This document shows positions 45,585-56,680 of a stretch of 64,000 bases of DNA, one piece after another. Position 1 is the first letter of the stretch, and each line of letters begins with the position of its first letter. Under the pieces are notes generated by a model that saw only the letters and a program-made list of their open reading frames with translations, was not told the DNA's origin and did not search any database. The translations under genes were made by a program, and so were the position numbers. The DNA is from Vulgatibacter incomptus_A (GTDB lineage: Bacteria; Myxococcota; Myxococcia; Myxococcales; Vulgatibacteraceae). The stretch lies in assembly GCA_040391605.1 (NCBI GenBank), contig JBEBXK010000006.1:1-64000 (forward strand). Reading direction: 5' to 3'.

Positions 45585-45664
45585 CTCGGGGGCTCGGGGG
45601 CTCGGGGGCTCGAGGGCTCGGGGGCTCGGGGGCTCGGGGGCTCGGGGGCTCGGGGGCTCGGGGG
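45585..45664 (+). repeat. Ten 8-bp tandem repeats (CTCGGGGG)
   Basis: CTC recurs every 8 bases from 45585 to 45657, with one unit having CTCGAGGG. Because 8 is not a multiple of three the array is not coding. It begins 217 bases after the rsmG stop. Confidence 0.9.
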
Positions 45665-45677
45665 CCGGGGACCTGGC

Positions 45678-45906
45678 GCCGTCGGGGAAGATGGACGGGA
45701 TCGGAGCTCTCGCTGATCGCTTGCTGCGATGGTCCGAGCTAAGTGATCGCTCGCGGGTCAGCCAAGCTGATCGGGTTGGGGGGCCGCCGCCCTCATGGCG
45801 CTCGCTGGAGATGGGGGGATCGAGGGACCCGCTGGCTGGGTACCCGATGTCGTCGTCGGAGATGGAAGGGGTCGGGGCTGTCGCCGATCGGATGTCCCGA
45901 TGCTCT
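45678..45906 (+). repeat. Imperfect direct repeat pair of about 57 bp
   Basis: The stretch starting at about 45680 (GTCGGGGAAGATGGACGGGA, then TCGGAGCTCTCGCTGATCGC) is repeated from about 45850 (GTCGTCGGAGATGGAAGGGG, then TCGGGGCTGTCGCCGATCGG). They are about 75 % identical by eye; spacing about 170 bases. Confidence 0.6.
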
Positions 45907-46363
45907 CGGTGGTGAAGTGTGGATGCGAAGCTCTGTACGGCTGGATGCCTCAGCGCCCTCGTCGGGCATTGGCGGGACTGAGTGTGTCGCTGCCGCAGGC
46001 TCAGAGGCGTCCCTCGATACCGGCGGGATCGAGGATGAGGACTGACCAGGTATTTCACGGGCGTCGTGGGAGAGCTTGGGATGCGAGGCGTCCCCACAAC
46101 GGTGCTGTGCGCGCCTCGATCCTTGGAGAAGGGGGCAGGCGCATGGGTCTTCACGCCTCTATTAGGCTGCGTTTCTGGAGATAGCGGGTCCCAACTGATG
46201 TCGCCGGATGCTCGGGAAGGCTCCCGGAGGGGGGGCGCTCGTCGCTCGAGGCTCCGCTGAGATGAGCCATGGGCCCACGATCGTTCAGGGATCGTAGGTT
46301 GGCTCTGCGGGATGGCGCTGCGCTGCCTCGGTGAGGTCATGGGCCCGAGTTCCTTGCATCGAC

Positions 46364-46377
46364 GTTCCACGTGAAAC
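46364..46377. promoter_or_regulatory. parS site 1
   Basis: GTTCCACGTGAAAC is identical to the central 14 bases of the parS consensus bound by ParB (palindrome centred on CACGTG). It is 2 kb upstream of parA. Confidence 0.92.
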
Positions 46378-46734
46378 GCGGCCTTCGGCTCGGGGCCAAA
46401 GACTTCGACCAGAGCCTTGATGTGCCCACGTAGGGGCTTCTTGGAAGGTAGACCTTCGTGTTGCTGGCATCGTCCAACAGGCTTCCCGCCGGGCAACGCT
46501 GAGATCGGGTCCTCACTTGAGATCACTCCGCGCGCTTTGCTGCCCTTCGGTGCCGGGGCGATGTGGTTGTCGTGAGGCCCTCACCTTCAAACCGCCTTGT
46601 GAGAGGGCGCAGTGTCCTCAGCTAGGCCAATCGTCCCGATCCCCGATGGACACGATCGGCCACCGGCGAGCGGTCACGCTCGAGGTGCGGCCTCGGCTCG
46701 GTCCGGTATTGCAGCTTGGAGAGTTGGAGGAGCA

Positions 46735-47345
46735 AACGGAGGCCAAAGGGCGTGCCTCCGAATGGTGCGTTGGAGGATCCTTCTGGGGTCGAAGCGCGTG
46801 GCTCCAGCCGTAGGGCTCGAGGAGCCTAGGGTCGAGGGGCGAACCTTCGGGCGCAGACTCGGAGGAGCGTTCGGGGGTCGAAGGGCGTGAGTCCGGATGG
46901 CGGGTCCGAGGAGTGCTCTGGGGTCGAAGCGCGTGGCTCCGGCTGTAGAGTCGGACGAGCGTTCTAGGGTCGAGGGGCGGACCTCCGGATGGAGGCTCGG
47001 AGGAGCGTTCGGGGGTCGAAGGGCGTGCGTTCGGATGGCGCGTCCGAGGTGTGCTCTGGCGTCGAAGGGCGTGGCTCCGGCTGTAGAGTCGGATGAGCGC
47101 TCTAGGGTCGAGGGGCGGACCTACGGATGGAGACTCGGAGGAGCGTTCGGTGGTCGAAGGGCGTGCGTTCGGATGGCGCGTCCGAGGAGTGCTCTGGGGT
47201 CGCAGGGCGTGGCTCCGGCTGTAGGGCTGGAGGAGCCTAGGGTCGAGGGGCGGTCCACCTCCGGATGGAGAATCGGAGGAGGGCTCTGGGGTCGAAGGGT
47301 GGGCCTTCGGATGGACCGTCAGAGGAGCCTTCTGGGACCCCAGGG
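46735..47345 (+). repeat. 46-bp tandem repeat array (about 13 units)
   Basis: The unit is approximately TTCTGGGGTCGAAGGGCG, then TGCCTCCGGATGGAGG, then CTCGGAGGAGCG. Its GTCG core recurs at 46787, 46830, 46877, 46923, 46969, 47015, 47061, 47107, 47153, 47199, 47242 and 47291; most steps are exactly 46 (extremes 43-49). Alternating units are more alike at 138 bases (3 x 46), so there is a higher-order repeat. Because 46 is not a multiple of three, the array is not coding. It sits between the two parS sites. Confidence 0.85.
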
Positions 47346-48143
47346 AGGGCCTCCGAAGCGAGCGTCGGAAGAGGCATCCGGGCCGAGCCGTGGGGATCTG
47401 CAAGAAGGGCTCGAGGAGTCGGCGTGTCCTCGAGACGGGGCTCAGGGCAGAGGGCTCGAGCCGATCTAGCCTCGAGAGACGCGGTTCGACCTCGTGGATT
47501 CGGGGAGCCGGGCCGCCTCAGACTCTCGGTGCTCGGGTTGCCGCGTCCGAGGTGCTGAGGTGGAGCGGGGCCTAGGGCTGGGGCGCTCGAAGCGGCGTTC
47601 AGGATTCGAATGGCGAGCCTCGGAATCGACGACTCTACGAGACTTTGTCGGGTCGGAACGCGCGCCTGAGCTTTCAAGCCTCGGGGACCGTCGGAGGGCG
47701 GAGGTTGGTCTCGAGGTATCGAGAAGCTTCCTTGAACCCAAGGCCATGGTTCAGCTCGTAGAGGCGGGGGAGCCCCGCCCTGGGCCGGACCGCGAATCCG
47801 GGCTGCGGGGCTCGAGGCAGTACTTCGGGGCCTGGACTCGGGCTCGGGACGGAGGGGTCGAGAAGTCGATCGGGGGCGAGCCCCGGGTTCCAGAGTGCTC
47901 GAGGGCCCGTCCGTGAGGCGAGACGTGGGGGGCCCGGAGTGCCGGAAGAGGCGATCAGAGCCTGAAGGGTGCAGCTCAAAAGGGCTCGAGGGCCCGTTCA
48001 TCGGAGCCGATCAGGGCCCGAAGCGTGGGGCTCGAAAGGGCTCGAGCGGCCTCTCCGGGGTCGAGGTGCAGCCGCGGCCTGGAGCGTCCGAAGAGGTACT
48101 ACGTGCTCCGAGAGCGCGGCTCTCGACACCGGGGAGAGCCAAC

Positions 48144-48157
48144 GTTCCACGTGAAAC
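48144..48157. promoter_or_regulatory. parS site 2
   Basis: GTTCCACGTGAAAC, the same 14 bases as site 1, 208 bases upstream of the parA start and 1780 bases from site 1. Confidence 0.92.
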
Positions 48158-48194
48158 CCTCGGATGTCGGAGCCATGTGGTATAGCTCGATCAC

Positions 48195-48214
48195 TGACCA
48201 TGAATGTCTGGTCA
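48195..48214. promoter_or_regulatory. Inverted repeat in the parA leader region
   Basis: TGACCA-N8-TGGTCA, a 6-bp dyad, 37 bases after parS site 2 and 151 bases before the parA start. Possibly an operator for parAB autoregulation. Confidence 0.35.
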
Positions 48215-48364
48215 TGTCATGCCTTTGTTGGCTTCGCGGACCAGAGGCTCAATGCCGTTGCAGGAGGTCCGAACGCGTGGTACCAAACAGGACCTCTCGC
48301 CCTCCTGCAGCGGTGGTCCGGATGCCCGGCTGGTGAGCTATTGCCAGCGGGATTGGAGTAGCTC

Positions 48365-49159
48365 GTGACCAGAATCCTCTCGATCTCCAATCAGAAGGGC
48401 GGCGTCGGGAAGACGACCACGGCGGTGAATCTCGCTGCTTCCCTCGCGTCCGCCGAGCGCCGCACTCTGCTTATCGATCTGGATCCCCAGGGAAATGCAG
48501 GCTCGGGCCTCGGTGTGATCCGCGATCAGGTGGAGCTCTCGATCTACGACGCATTGGTGGGGAATCGGACGCTGGATGAGGTGATCCGCCCGACGGAGTT
48601 CGCGTACCTGGATCTGGCGGCGGCGAGCCGCGATCTGGTGGGGGCGGAGATCGAGCTGGTCTCGACGGAGCGCCGGGAGTATCGCCTGCGAAGCGCGCTG
48701 AAGGGGGCGTCGGACTACGACTATGTGATCATCGACTGCCCGCCGAGTCTGGGCCTGCTCACCTTGAACGCCCTGACGGCCTGCACCTCGGTGTTGATCC
48801 CGCTGCAATGCGAGTACTACGCGATGGAGGGTCTGTCGGCGCTGATGTCGACGATTGATCTGGTGCGTGAAGGGCTGAACCCCTCTCTCTCGCTGGAAGG
48901 GATCGTCCTGACGATGTTCGACAGGCGGACGACGCTGGCGGCACAGGTGGTGAGAGAGGTCCGGGGTTATTTCGGCGAGCAGGTCTTCGAGAGCATCATT
49001 CCGCGGAACGTGCGCCTCTCAGAATGTCCCAGCTTCGGCAAGCCGATCATTCTCTACGACATCGAGTCTGCCGGCGCGCAAGGCTACCTCTCGCTGGCCC
49101 GCGAGCTGATGGGCCGCCACGAAGGCAGCCCTCCCGCACTGCGGACCGCGGTCGCATGA
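48365..49159 (+). CDS. parA: Chromosome partitioning ATPase ParA
   Basis: 264 residues; a deviant Walker ATPase that drives origin segregation. Seen are the KGGVGKTT motif (11-18), the DLDPQGNAG segment and the IIDCPPSLGLLTLNAL motif, typical of chromosomal ParA (Soj). The GTG start at 48365 has GGAG upstream. It is 82 bases from parB, and both lie downstream of two parS sites. Regulation could involve the parS site 208 bases upstream. Confidence 0.95.
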   Translation: MTRILSISNQKGGVGKTTTAVNLAASLASAERRTLLIDLDPQGNAGSGLGVIRDQVELSIYDALVGNRTLDEVIRPTEFAYLDLAAASRDLVGAEIELVSTERREYRLRSALKGASDYDYVIIDCPPSLGLLTLNALTACTSVLIPLQCEYYAMEGLSALMSTIDLVREGLNPSLSLEGIVLTMFDRRTTLAAQVVREVRGYFGEQVFESIIPRNVRLSECPSFGKPIILYDIESAGAQGYLSLARELMGRHEGSPPALRTAVA

Positions 49160-49241
49160 GGGGTCGCGAAGAGAGCACAAGCCCTGCTGCGATGCTGGGT
49201 AGCGCCACATCACACTCTTGATTCAAAGGGGACGGACCACG

Positions 49242-50153
49242 ATGGAAACGACGGCGCGGGATAAGACAAGCCGGCTTGGCAGAGGATTCTCGGCCCTGCT
49301 TCCAAACGCGGGACCGTCCGCAGCGGCGGGCGAGCCTCCGCGCCAGGCAGGGGTGCTGAACCTGGCCATCGAGGAGATCGCGCCGGACAAGACCCAGCCA
49401 CGACGGCGCTTCGACGAGGCCCGGATCGAGGAGCTCGCGGCGTCTATCCGAGCGAAGGGCGTGATCCAGCCGATCCTCGTTCGACGGGATGGCGACCACT
49501 ACCAGATCATCGCGGGGGAACGGCGGTGGCGAGCCTCGCAGCGCGCGGGGCTGAAGATGGTGCCGGCGCTGGTGAAGGAGGTCACGGATCGCCAGGCCTT
49601 CGAGATCGCGCTGATCGAGAATATCCAGCGTGAAGATCTGAACGCGGTGGAGGAGGCGGAGGCCTACCGGCGGCTCATCGACGAGCACGGCCTCACCCAG
49701 GAGGCCTGTGCGGAGCGGGTGGGCAAGGATCGCTCGTCGATCGCGAACTCCCTACGGCTGCTGCGCCTGCCGGAGGACATCAAGGGGGCGCTGTCGGAGG
49801 GCTCGCTGAACATGGGCCACGCCAGGGCCCTCCTGGGCCTGGGGTCGGACGCCGCGATCCAGCGAGCGGCCGGCGATGTGATGGCCAGAAAGCTCTCGGT
49901 CCGACAGACCGAGCAGCTCGTCCGCAAGCAGAAGGAGGAGGTGGCCAGCGGCAGGTCGAGCAAGGATGTTGCAGCCAAGGCCTCCTCCAAGGACTCGCCG
50001 CAGGTCCGCTCGATCGAGGAAAAGCTGCAGCGTGCCCTCGGCACGAAGGTGCGCCTGGCGGACAAGGGGGGCGGCAAGGGCCGCCTCGAGATCGACTTCT
50101 TCTCGTACGAGGAGCTCGACCGCCTTCTTGCCGTGATGCTGCGCGGCGAATAG
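49242..50153 (+). CDS. parB: Chromosome partitioning protein ParB
   Basis: The start is placed at the ATG at 49242 (303 residues), with AAGGGG upstream; an earlier TTG at 49218 has none. The N-terminal CTP-binding region shows IIAGERRWRASQRAG, then the DNA-binding helix-turn-helix (LTQEACAERVGKDRSSIANSLRLL) that reads parS. The C-terminal dimerisation domain (about 265-300) includes RLADKGGGKGRLEIDFFSYEELDRLL. ParB spreads from parS and hydrolyses CTP. The gene is 93 bases upstream of the bactofilin. Confidence 0.95.
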   Translation: METTARDKTSRLGRGFSALLPNAGPSAAAGEPPRQAGVLNLAIEEIAPDKTQPRRRFDEARIEELAASIRAKGVIQPILVRRDGDHYQIIAGERRWRASQRAGLKMVPALVKEVTDRQAFEIALIENIQREDLNAVEEAEAYRRLIDEHGLTQEACAERVGKDRSSIANSLRLLRLPEDIKGALSEGSLNMGHARALLGLGSDAAIQRAAGDVMARKLSVRQTEQLVRKQKEEVASGRSSKDVAAKASSKDSPQVRSIEEKLQRALGTKVRLADKGGGKGRLEIDFFSYEELDRLLAVMLRGE

Positions 50154-50246
50154 TCTCCCCATTCCCGTCCGAGCGCGCCGACATCGGCGGCGGCGACCCC
50201 CGCGTAACGCGGCGATCCGGTCGAGGGACGGCAGAGAGGAACGACG

Positions 50247-50669
50247 ATGGCAATCCGGCGTGACGAGGGCTCCAGCCCAGGCGACATCAACGCGGTCCTG
50301 GGACGTGGCAGCTCCTTCGAAGGGAAGCTCAGCTTCGAAGGCACCGTCCGGATCGAGGGCAAGTTCTCGGGCGAGATCCACACCACGGACACGCTGGTGA
50401 TTGGGGAAGGCGCCGAGGTCACCGCCGAGGTGTCGGCGGGGACGGTGATCGTCTCGGGGGGATCGATCTCCGGGAACATCCAGGCAAAGAGCGTGATCGA
50501 ACTCGAGAAGAACGCTCGGGTTCGCGCGAACCTCGAGGCGCCGGCGCTTCGGATCGAGCGGGGCGTGATCTTCGTAGGCTCCTGCAAGATGGAGAACCTC
50601 GATCAGCCCCGCGCCGCGACAGCAGCTTCCGCACCTGCCGAGCCCGCGAACGTCGTCCAACGCAAGTAG
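50247..50669 (+). CDS. Bactofilin (BacM/BacNOP type)
   Basis: A 140-residue, beta-helical bactofilin with the family core (SFEGKLSFEGTVRIEGKFSGEI, VIGEGAEVTAEVSAGTVIVSGG, SGNIQAKSVIELEKNARVRANLEAPALRIERGVIFVGSC). The tails are disordered and hydrophilic. Such proteins form cytoskeletal filaments. In Myxococcus xanthus a bactofilin encoded next to parABC scaffolds ParABS at the subpolar region; position here suggests the same role. Confidence 0.93.
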   Translation: MAIRRDEGSSPGDINAVLGRGSSFEGKLSFEGTVRIEGKFSGEIHTTDTLVIGEGAEVTAEVSAGTVIVSGGSISGNIQAKSVIELEKNARVRANLEAPALRIERGVIFVGSCKMENLDQPRAATAASAPAEPANVVQRK

Positions 50670-51124
50670 AAGGTGCAGCTCGGGACGCGCGTTTTGTGTG
50701 GCTGTGTGACAAAAGGCCTCCTGTGGTGAGAGCGCGGAGCCTCTTGGCTCCAGCCCGGCGCGGGGCCCGGCCGGTGCGTTGGTGGTTCGCGCCAGCCCTG
50801 GGGTTGCAAGATGGCGTTGCGCCCGTCCGGAGCCGGGACTAGGAAAGGCGCGATCGTGAGCCGGGGCGAGGCCGCCCAGCGCTCGATCGGCCGGCGAAGG
50901 GATGCCTTGGGTCGCGCTGGCTGGCGTGGGAAGGAAGCGGGGCGCGGGCCCGTTGGATGCGCGTCCAAGTTGCCGTTGCCATAGGGGTTTTGGGAGGTCG
51001 GACTGTCCGGGATCGTCCTTGACCCCCCATAGGGGCACATGCTATGTGCCGCGTCCCTTTCTGGGCCGCCGCCGCGTGAACGAACTTCCGCATCTCGGTG
51101 GCGAAATCTCGCCCTGGAGGCGTC
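50670..51124. other. Intergenic region bactofilin to atpH
   Basis: 455 bases without a gene. atpF, which precedes atpH in many genomes, is absent. It includes the candidate atp promoter at 51019-51048 with an internal dyad. Confidence 0.5.
51019..51048 (+). promoter_or_regulatory. Candidate promoter of the atp operon
   Basis: TTGACC (51019-51024), 18-base spacer and TATGTG (51043-51048). The dyad GCACAT-GCT-ATGTGC (51035-51049) overlaps the -10 and could be an operator. Confidence 0.4.
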
Positions 51125-51664
51125 TTGATTCAGTCGTCTATTGCCCGGCGATATGCCCGGGCGCTCTTTGAGTCCGCAGGTTCCGACGTCGAGCGGGCGG
51201 GCACCGAGATCTCGGAGTTGGCGCAGTCGCTCACCGACGAGCCCGCGCTTCGGATGATCTTCACCGACCCGACCGCCTCGCCCGCGGTGCGACGCAAGCT
51301 CCTCGAGTCGATCATCTCCTCGGCGGGCTTCCACCCGATGGTGGCCAACCTGCTGCGCTTGTTGGACGACCGCCGACGGATCGCCGATCTGCCCTCCATC
51401 GCGGCGGTCTATGGCGAGCTGGTGGACGAGAGTGCAGGCCGACTCCGGGCAGAGATCGTCACGGCGGTGCCCTTGGCGAAGGAGCAGACCGAGAGGATCC
51501 AGGCCGCCTTGAGCGCCGCGACCCATAAGACGGTGGATGTGGAGTCGCGGCAGGATCCGGCGCTGCTCGGCGGTGTGGTCGCTCACGTAGGAAACGTCGT
51601 GTACGACGGCAGCCTCCGGTCCCAGCTCGAGCGCATGCGCCGAGAGCTGGGCGGACAGGTCTGA
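51125..51664 (+). CDS. atpH: ATP synthase F1 subunit delta
   Basis: The start is TTG 51125 (179 residues), with GGAGG nine bases upstream; this gives the usual IQSSIARRYARALFESAG beginning. The rest has the delta/OSCP pattern (DEPALRMIFTDPTASPAVRRKLLE and DPALLGGVVAHVGNVVYDGSLRSQLERMRREL). It connects F1 to the peripheral stalk. First gene of atpHAGDC in this window. Confidence 0.92.
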   Translation: MIQSSIARRYARALFESAGSDVERAGTEISELAQSLTDEPALRMIFTDPTASPAVRRKLLESIISSAGFHPMVANLLRLLDDRRRIADLPSIAAVYGELVDESAGRLRAEIVTAVPLAKEQTERIQAALSAATHKTVDVESRQDPALLGGVVAHVGNVVYDGSLRSQLERMRRELGGQV

Positions 51665-51734
51665 CGCTTCAACCTTCTTCTTTGTGAATCGACGCGGCGC
51701 CTCGAGAAGGGCCGCGCGGATGGAGAGAGATCGA

Positions 51735-53267
<1,533 letters not shown>

Positions 53268-53321
53268 AGCGGATTCCCGGCTGCACGCAGAGCGCCGGAG
53301 TTTTTCCAAGAGGAGCAAGGC

Positions 53322-54191
53322 TTGCCTTCGCTACGTGACATCAAGAGGCGGATCGGCTCGGTGCAGAACACCCAGCAGATCACCAAGGCGATGAAGATGG
53401 TCGCCGCAGCAAAGCTGCGTCGCGCGCAGGAGGCGATGCTTCGGGCGCGCCCCTACTCGGACAAGCTGGAGGAGGTGCTCACCTCGGTGGCGACCCACGC
53501 CGACGAGGAGGCCCATCCTCTCTTGCAGCGCCGGCCACCGCGGAGGGTCGAGCTGGTGGTTATGACCTCGGACCGGGGTCTGGCCGGGGCATTCAACTCG
53601 AGCATCGTCCGGCGTGCGCAGCGCTTCCTCTACGAGAACGCGGATCGCTACGAGAAGATCCAGGTCTCGACCATCGGCCGCAAGGGGCGGGAATACGTGA
53701 AGGCCCGCGGCATCGAGACCCGCCGGGATTATAGCGGCGTGTTCAGCGAACTCACCTTCGACAAGGCGAAGATGATCGCCGAGGAGCTGCAGGCGGCCTA
53801 CCTCGGTGAGGACCTCGACGCGGTCTTCCTCCTGTACAACTACTTCGGCTCCGCGATCTCGCAGAAGCCGGTGTTGGTGCAGCTCCTGCCGATCGCGACC
53901 CCGGCGGGAGGGGAGGACGAATCCGGCGGTGATATGGATTTCCTCTACGAGCCGAGCCGCGCCGCCGTCCTGGATGAGCTGCTCCCCCGCCACCTGGCCA
54001 TGCAGGTATGGAGGGCGCTGCTGGAGTCGGTGGCCTCCGAGCATGGCGCGCGCATGGCGGCGATGGAGAGCGCGACCAAGAACTCGGGTGAGCTAATCGG
54101 CAAGCTGACGCTGCAGTACAACCGCGCCCGGCAGGCCTACATCACCAAGGAATTGATGGAAATCGTCTCTGGTGCAGAGGCGCTCAGATAA
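53322..54191 (+). CDS. atpG: ATP synthase F1 subunit gamma
   Basis: 289 residues from TTG 53322, with AGGAG upstream. It begins PSLRDIKRRIGSVQNTQQITKAMKMVAAAKLRRAQ, the N-terminal helix, and ends LTLQYNRARQAYITKELMEIVSGAEAL, the C-terminal helix of the central stalk. The gene follows atpA and precedes atpD. It is the rotor shaft of the synthase. Confidence 0.96.
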   Translation: MPSLRDIKRRIGSVQNTQQITKAMKMVAAAKLRRAQEAMLRARPYSDKLEEVLTSVATHADEEAHPLLQRRPPRRVELVVMTSDRGLAGAFNSSIVRRAQRFLYENADRYEKIQVSTIGRKGREYVKARGIETRRDYSGVFSELTFDKAKMIAEELQAAYLGEDLDAVFLLYNYFGSAISQKPVLVQLLPIATPAGGEDESGGDMDFLYEPSRAAVLDELLPRHLAMQVWRALLESVASEHGARMAAMESATKNSGELIGKLTLQYNRARQAYITKELMEIVSGAEALR

Positions 54192-54265
54192 GGGCACACG
54201 ACGACGTGAGTGCATCCAACGACTATCGGGGCGGGCCGAACGGCGCGTCCAACGCAGGAAAAGAA

Positions 54266-55714
<1,449 letters not shown>

Positions 55715-55723
55715 GAGGGTAAA

Positions 55724-56125
55724 ATGGCGATCCAGCTCGACATCGTCACGCCGGAGCAGCGCCTCCTCAGCCTGGAGGTGGAGTCGGTCCGCGCGCCGGG
55801 GGCCGATGGCAGCTTCGGCGTGCTGCCGGGACATACGCCCTTCGTCTCGGTGATGGAGCCCGGCGAACTCATCTACACCGTTGGTGGACAGGATCATCAC
55901 TACTTTGTGGGCGGCGGCTTCGTCGAGGTCGCGGAGGGGAAGGTGATCGTTCTGGCCGAGAGCGCGGAGGCCGTCGAGGCGATCGACGTGGGTCGCGCCG
56001 AGGCCTCCCTCGCCGAGGCCCAGGAGCGGCTGAAGGCCCTGCGTCAGGAGGAGGACATCGCCGCGGTGGAGCGCGCCCGCGTGAAGCGCGCCGCCGCGCG
56101 AATCAGCCTGGCACGCCGCCGCTGA
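55724..56125 (+). CDS. atpC: ATP synthase F1 subunit epsilon
   Basis: 133 residues, with an N-terminal beta-sandwich (VTPEQRLLSLEVESVRAPGADGSFGVLPGHTPFVSVMEPGEL) and a C-terminal helical hairpin (EASLAEAQERLKALRQEEDIAAVERARVKRAAARISLA). It is a coupling and inhibitory subunit. It starts 9 bases after atpD, and its gene ends the atp block. Directly downstream lies a tandem array of terminators. Confidence 0.94.
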   Translation: MAIQLDIVTPEQRLLSLEVESVRAPGADGSFGVLPGHTPFVSVMEPGELIYTVGGQDHHYFVGGGFVEVAEGKVIVLAESAEAVEAIDVGRAEASLAEAQERLKALRQEEDIAAVERARVKRAAARISLARRR

Positions 56126-56269
56126 GGCCTGGCGGTGCCGGCGCGTCCAGCCGGGATCGGCGCGGCGGAGCGCGCCGCCACCAGGATCCGCGTGGCGCGC
56201 TGACGCTGAGAGCTGGTAAAGGAGCCACGAGCGCTAGGAGGAGCCGTAGCGCGTAGCGCGCGTGAAAAG

Positions 56270-56301
56270 ACCGCCCCCACCCTGTGGACGGGCGGTATTT
56301 T
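56270..56301 (+). terminator. Terminator in array unit 1
   Basis: ACCGCCC and GGGCGGT (7-bp stem, 13-base loop) followed by ATTTT; preceded by GAAAAG, so it could work in both directions. First in the array, 145 bases after atpC. Confidence 0.85.
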
Positions 56302-56372
56302 ACAGGCGCTGGCTGCGAGCCGAAGGCGAGCGAACGCTAGAAGGAGCCGTAGCGCGTAGCGCGCGTGAAAAG

Positions 56373-56404
56373 ACCGCCCCCACCCTGTGGACGGGCGGTA
56401 TTTT
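56373..56404 (+). terminator. Terminator in array unit 2
   Basis: The same stem, loop and T-run as in unit 1, shifted by 103 bases. Confidence 0.8.
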
Positions 56405-56475
56405 ACAGGCGCTGGCTGCGAGCCGAAGGCGAGCGAACGCTAGAAGGAGCCGTAGCGCGTAGCGCGCGTGAAAAG

Positions 56476-56507
56476 ACCGCCCCCACCCTGTGGACGGGCG
56501 GTATTTT
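56476..56507 (+). terminator. Terminator in array unit 3
   Basis: The same stem, loop and T-run as in unit 2, shifted by 103 bases. Confidence 0.8.
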
Positions 56508-56578
56508 ACAGGCGCTGGCTGCGAGCCGAAGGCGAGCGAACGCTAGAAGGAGCCGTAGCGCGCGGCGCGCGTGAAAAG

Positions 56579-56611
56579 GCCGCCCCCCACCCTGTGGACG
56601 GGCGGTATTTT
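56579..56611 (+). terminator. Terminator in array unit 4
   Basis: Stem CCGCCC / GGGCGG with a 14-base loop, then TATTTT. The unit is bordered by GGAGCC (56549) and GGCTCC (56616), inverted ends that match the copy near 61.8 kb. Confidence 0.8.
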
Positions 56612-56680
56612 CACAGGCTCCGAGCCTTCCATCGCCGCTGGTGATAGACTGACGGGCCCTCGCTCTGCTGGAGAGACGCC

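Larger units (their letters stand above)
45369..48364. other. 3-kb gene-free repetitive region upstream of parA, with two parS sites
   Basis: No convincing gene is present on either strand: open frames here are GC-rich, repeat-derived and lack ribosome sites. It holds an array of ten 8-bp units (45585-45664), a direct repeat pair (45678-45734 and 45849-45906), parS (46364-46377), a 46-bp tandem array (46735-47345), a degenerate continuation to about 48120 and a second parS (48144-48157). The 3' end carries the parA promoter region. Confidence 0.7.
56234..56640 (+). repeat. 103-bp tandem repeat array (4 units) built around a terminator
   Basis: CTAG starts recur at 56234, 56337, 56440 and 56543, so the period is exactly 103. 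Units 2 and 3 are identical by eye; unit 1 differs in its first bases and unit 4 diverges at its right end, where it finishes TTTTCACAGGCTCC. Each unit has blocks GGAGCCGTAGCGCG, GCGCGCGTGAAAAG and the stem. 103 is not a multiple of three. Confidence 0.95.
56126..56680. other. Intergenic region after atpC holding the 103-bp terminator array
   Basis: 555 bases without a gene. The first 105 bases contain a dyad-like repeat of atpC 3' end sequence (near-copies of CGCGCCGCC ... ISLARRR codons at 56155-56200), followed by the array. Confidence 0.6.

Noticed and set aside
45558..46526. Minus-strand open frames in the repetitive region
   Set aside because: Derived from repeats, Arg/Ser/Pro-rich, without ribosome sites, and interrupted by repeat periods that are not multiples of three.
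46735..47345. Possible CRISPR array
   Set aside because: The units follow one another directly with no unique spacers, and no cas genes are near.
56234..56640. Possible CRISPR array or ORF repeat
   Set aside because: No variable spacers; units of 103 bases are identical throughout, and each contains a terminator.
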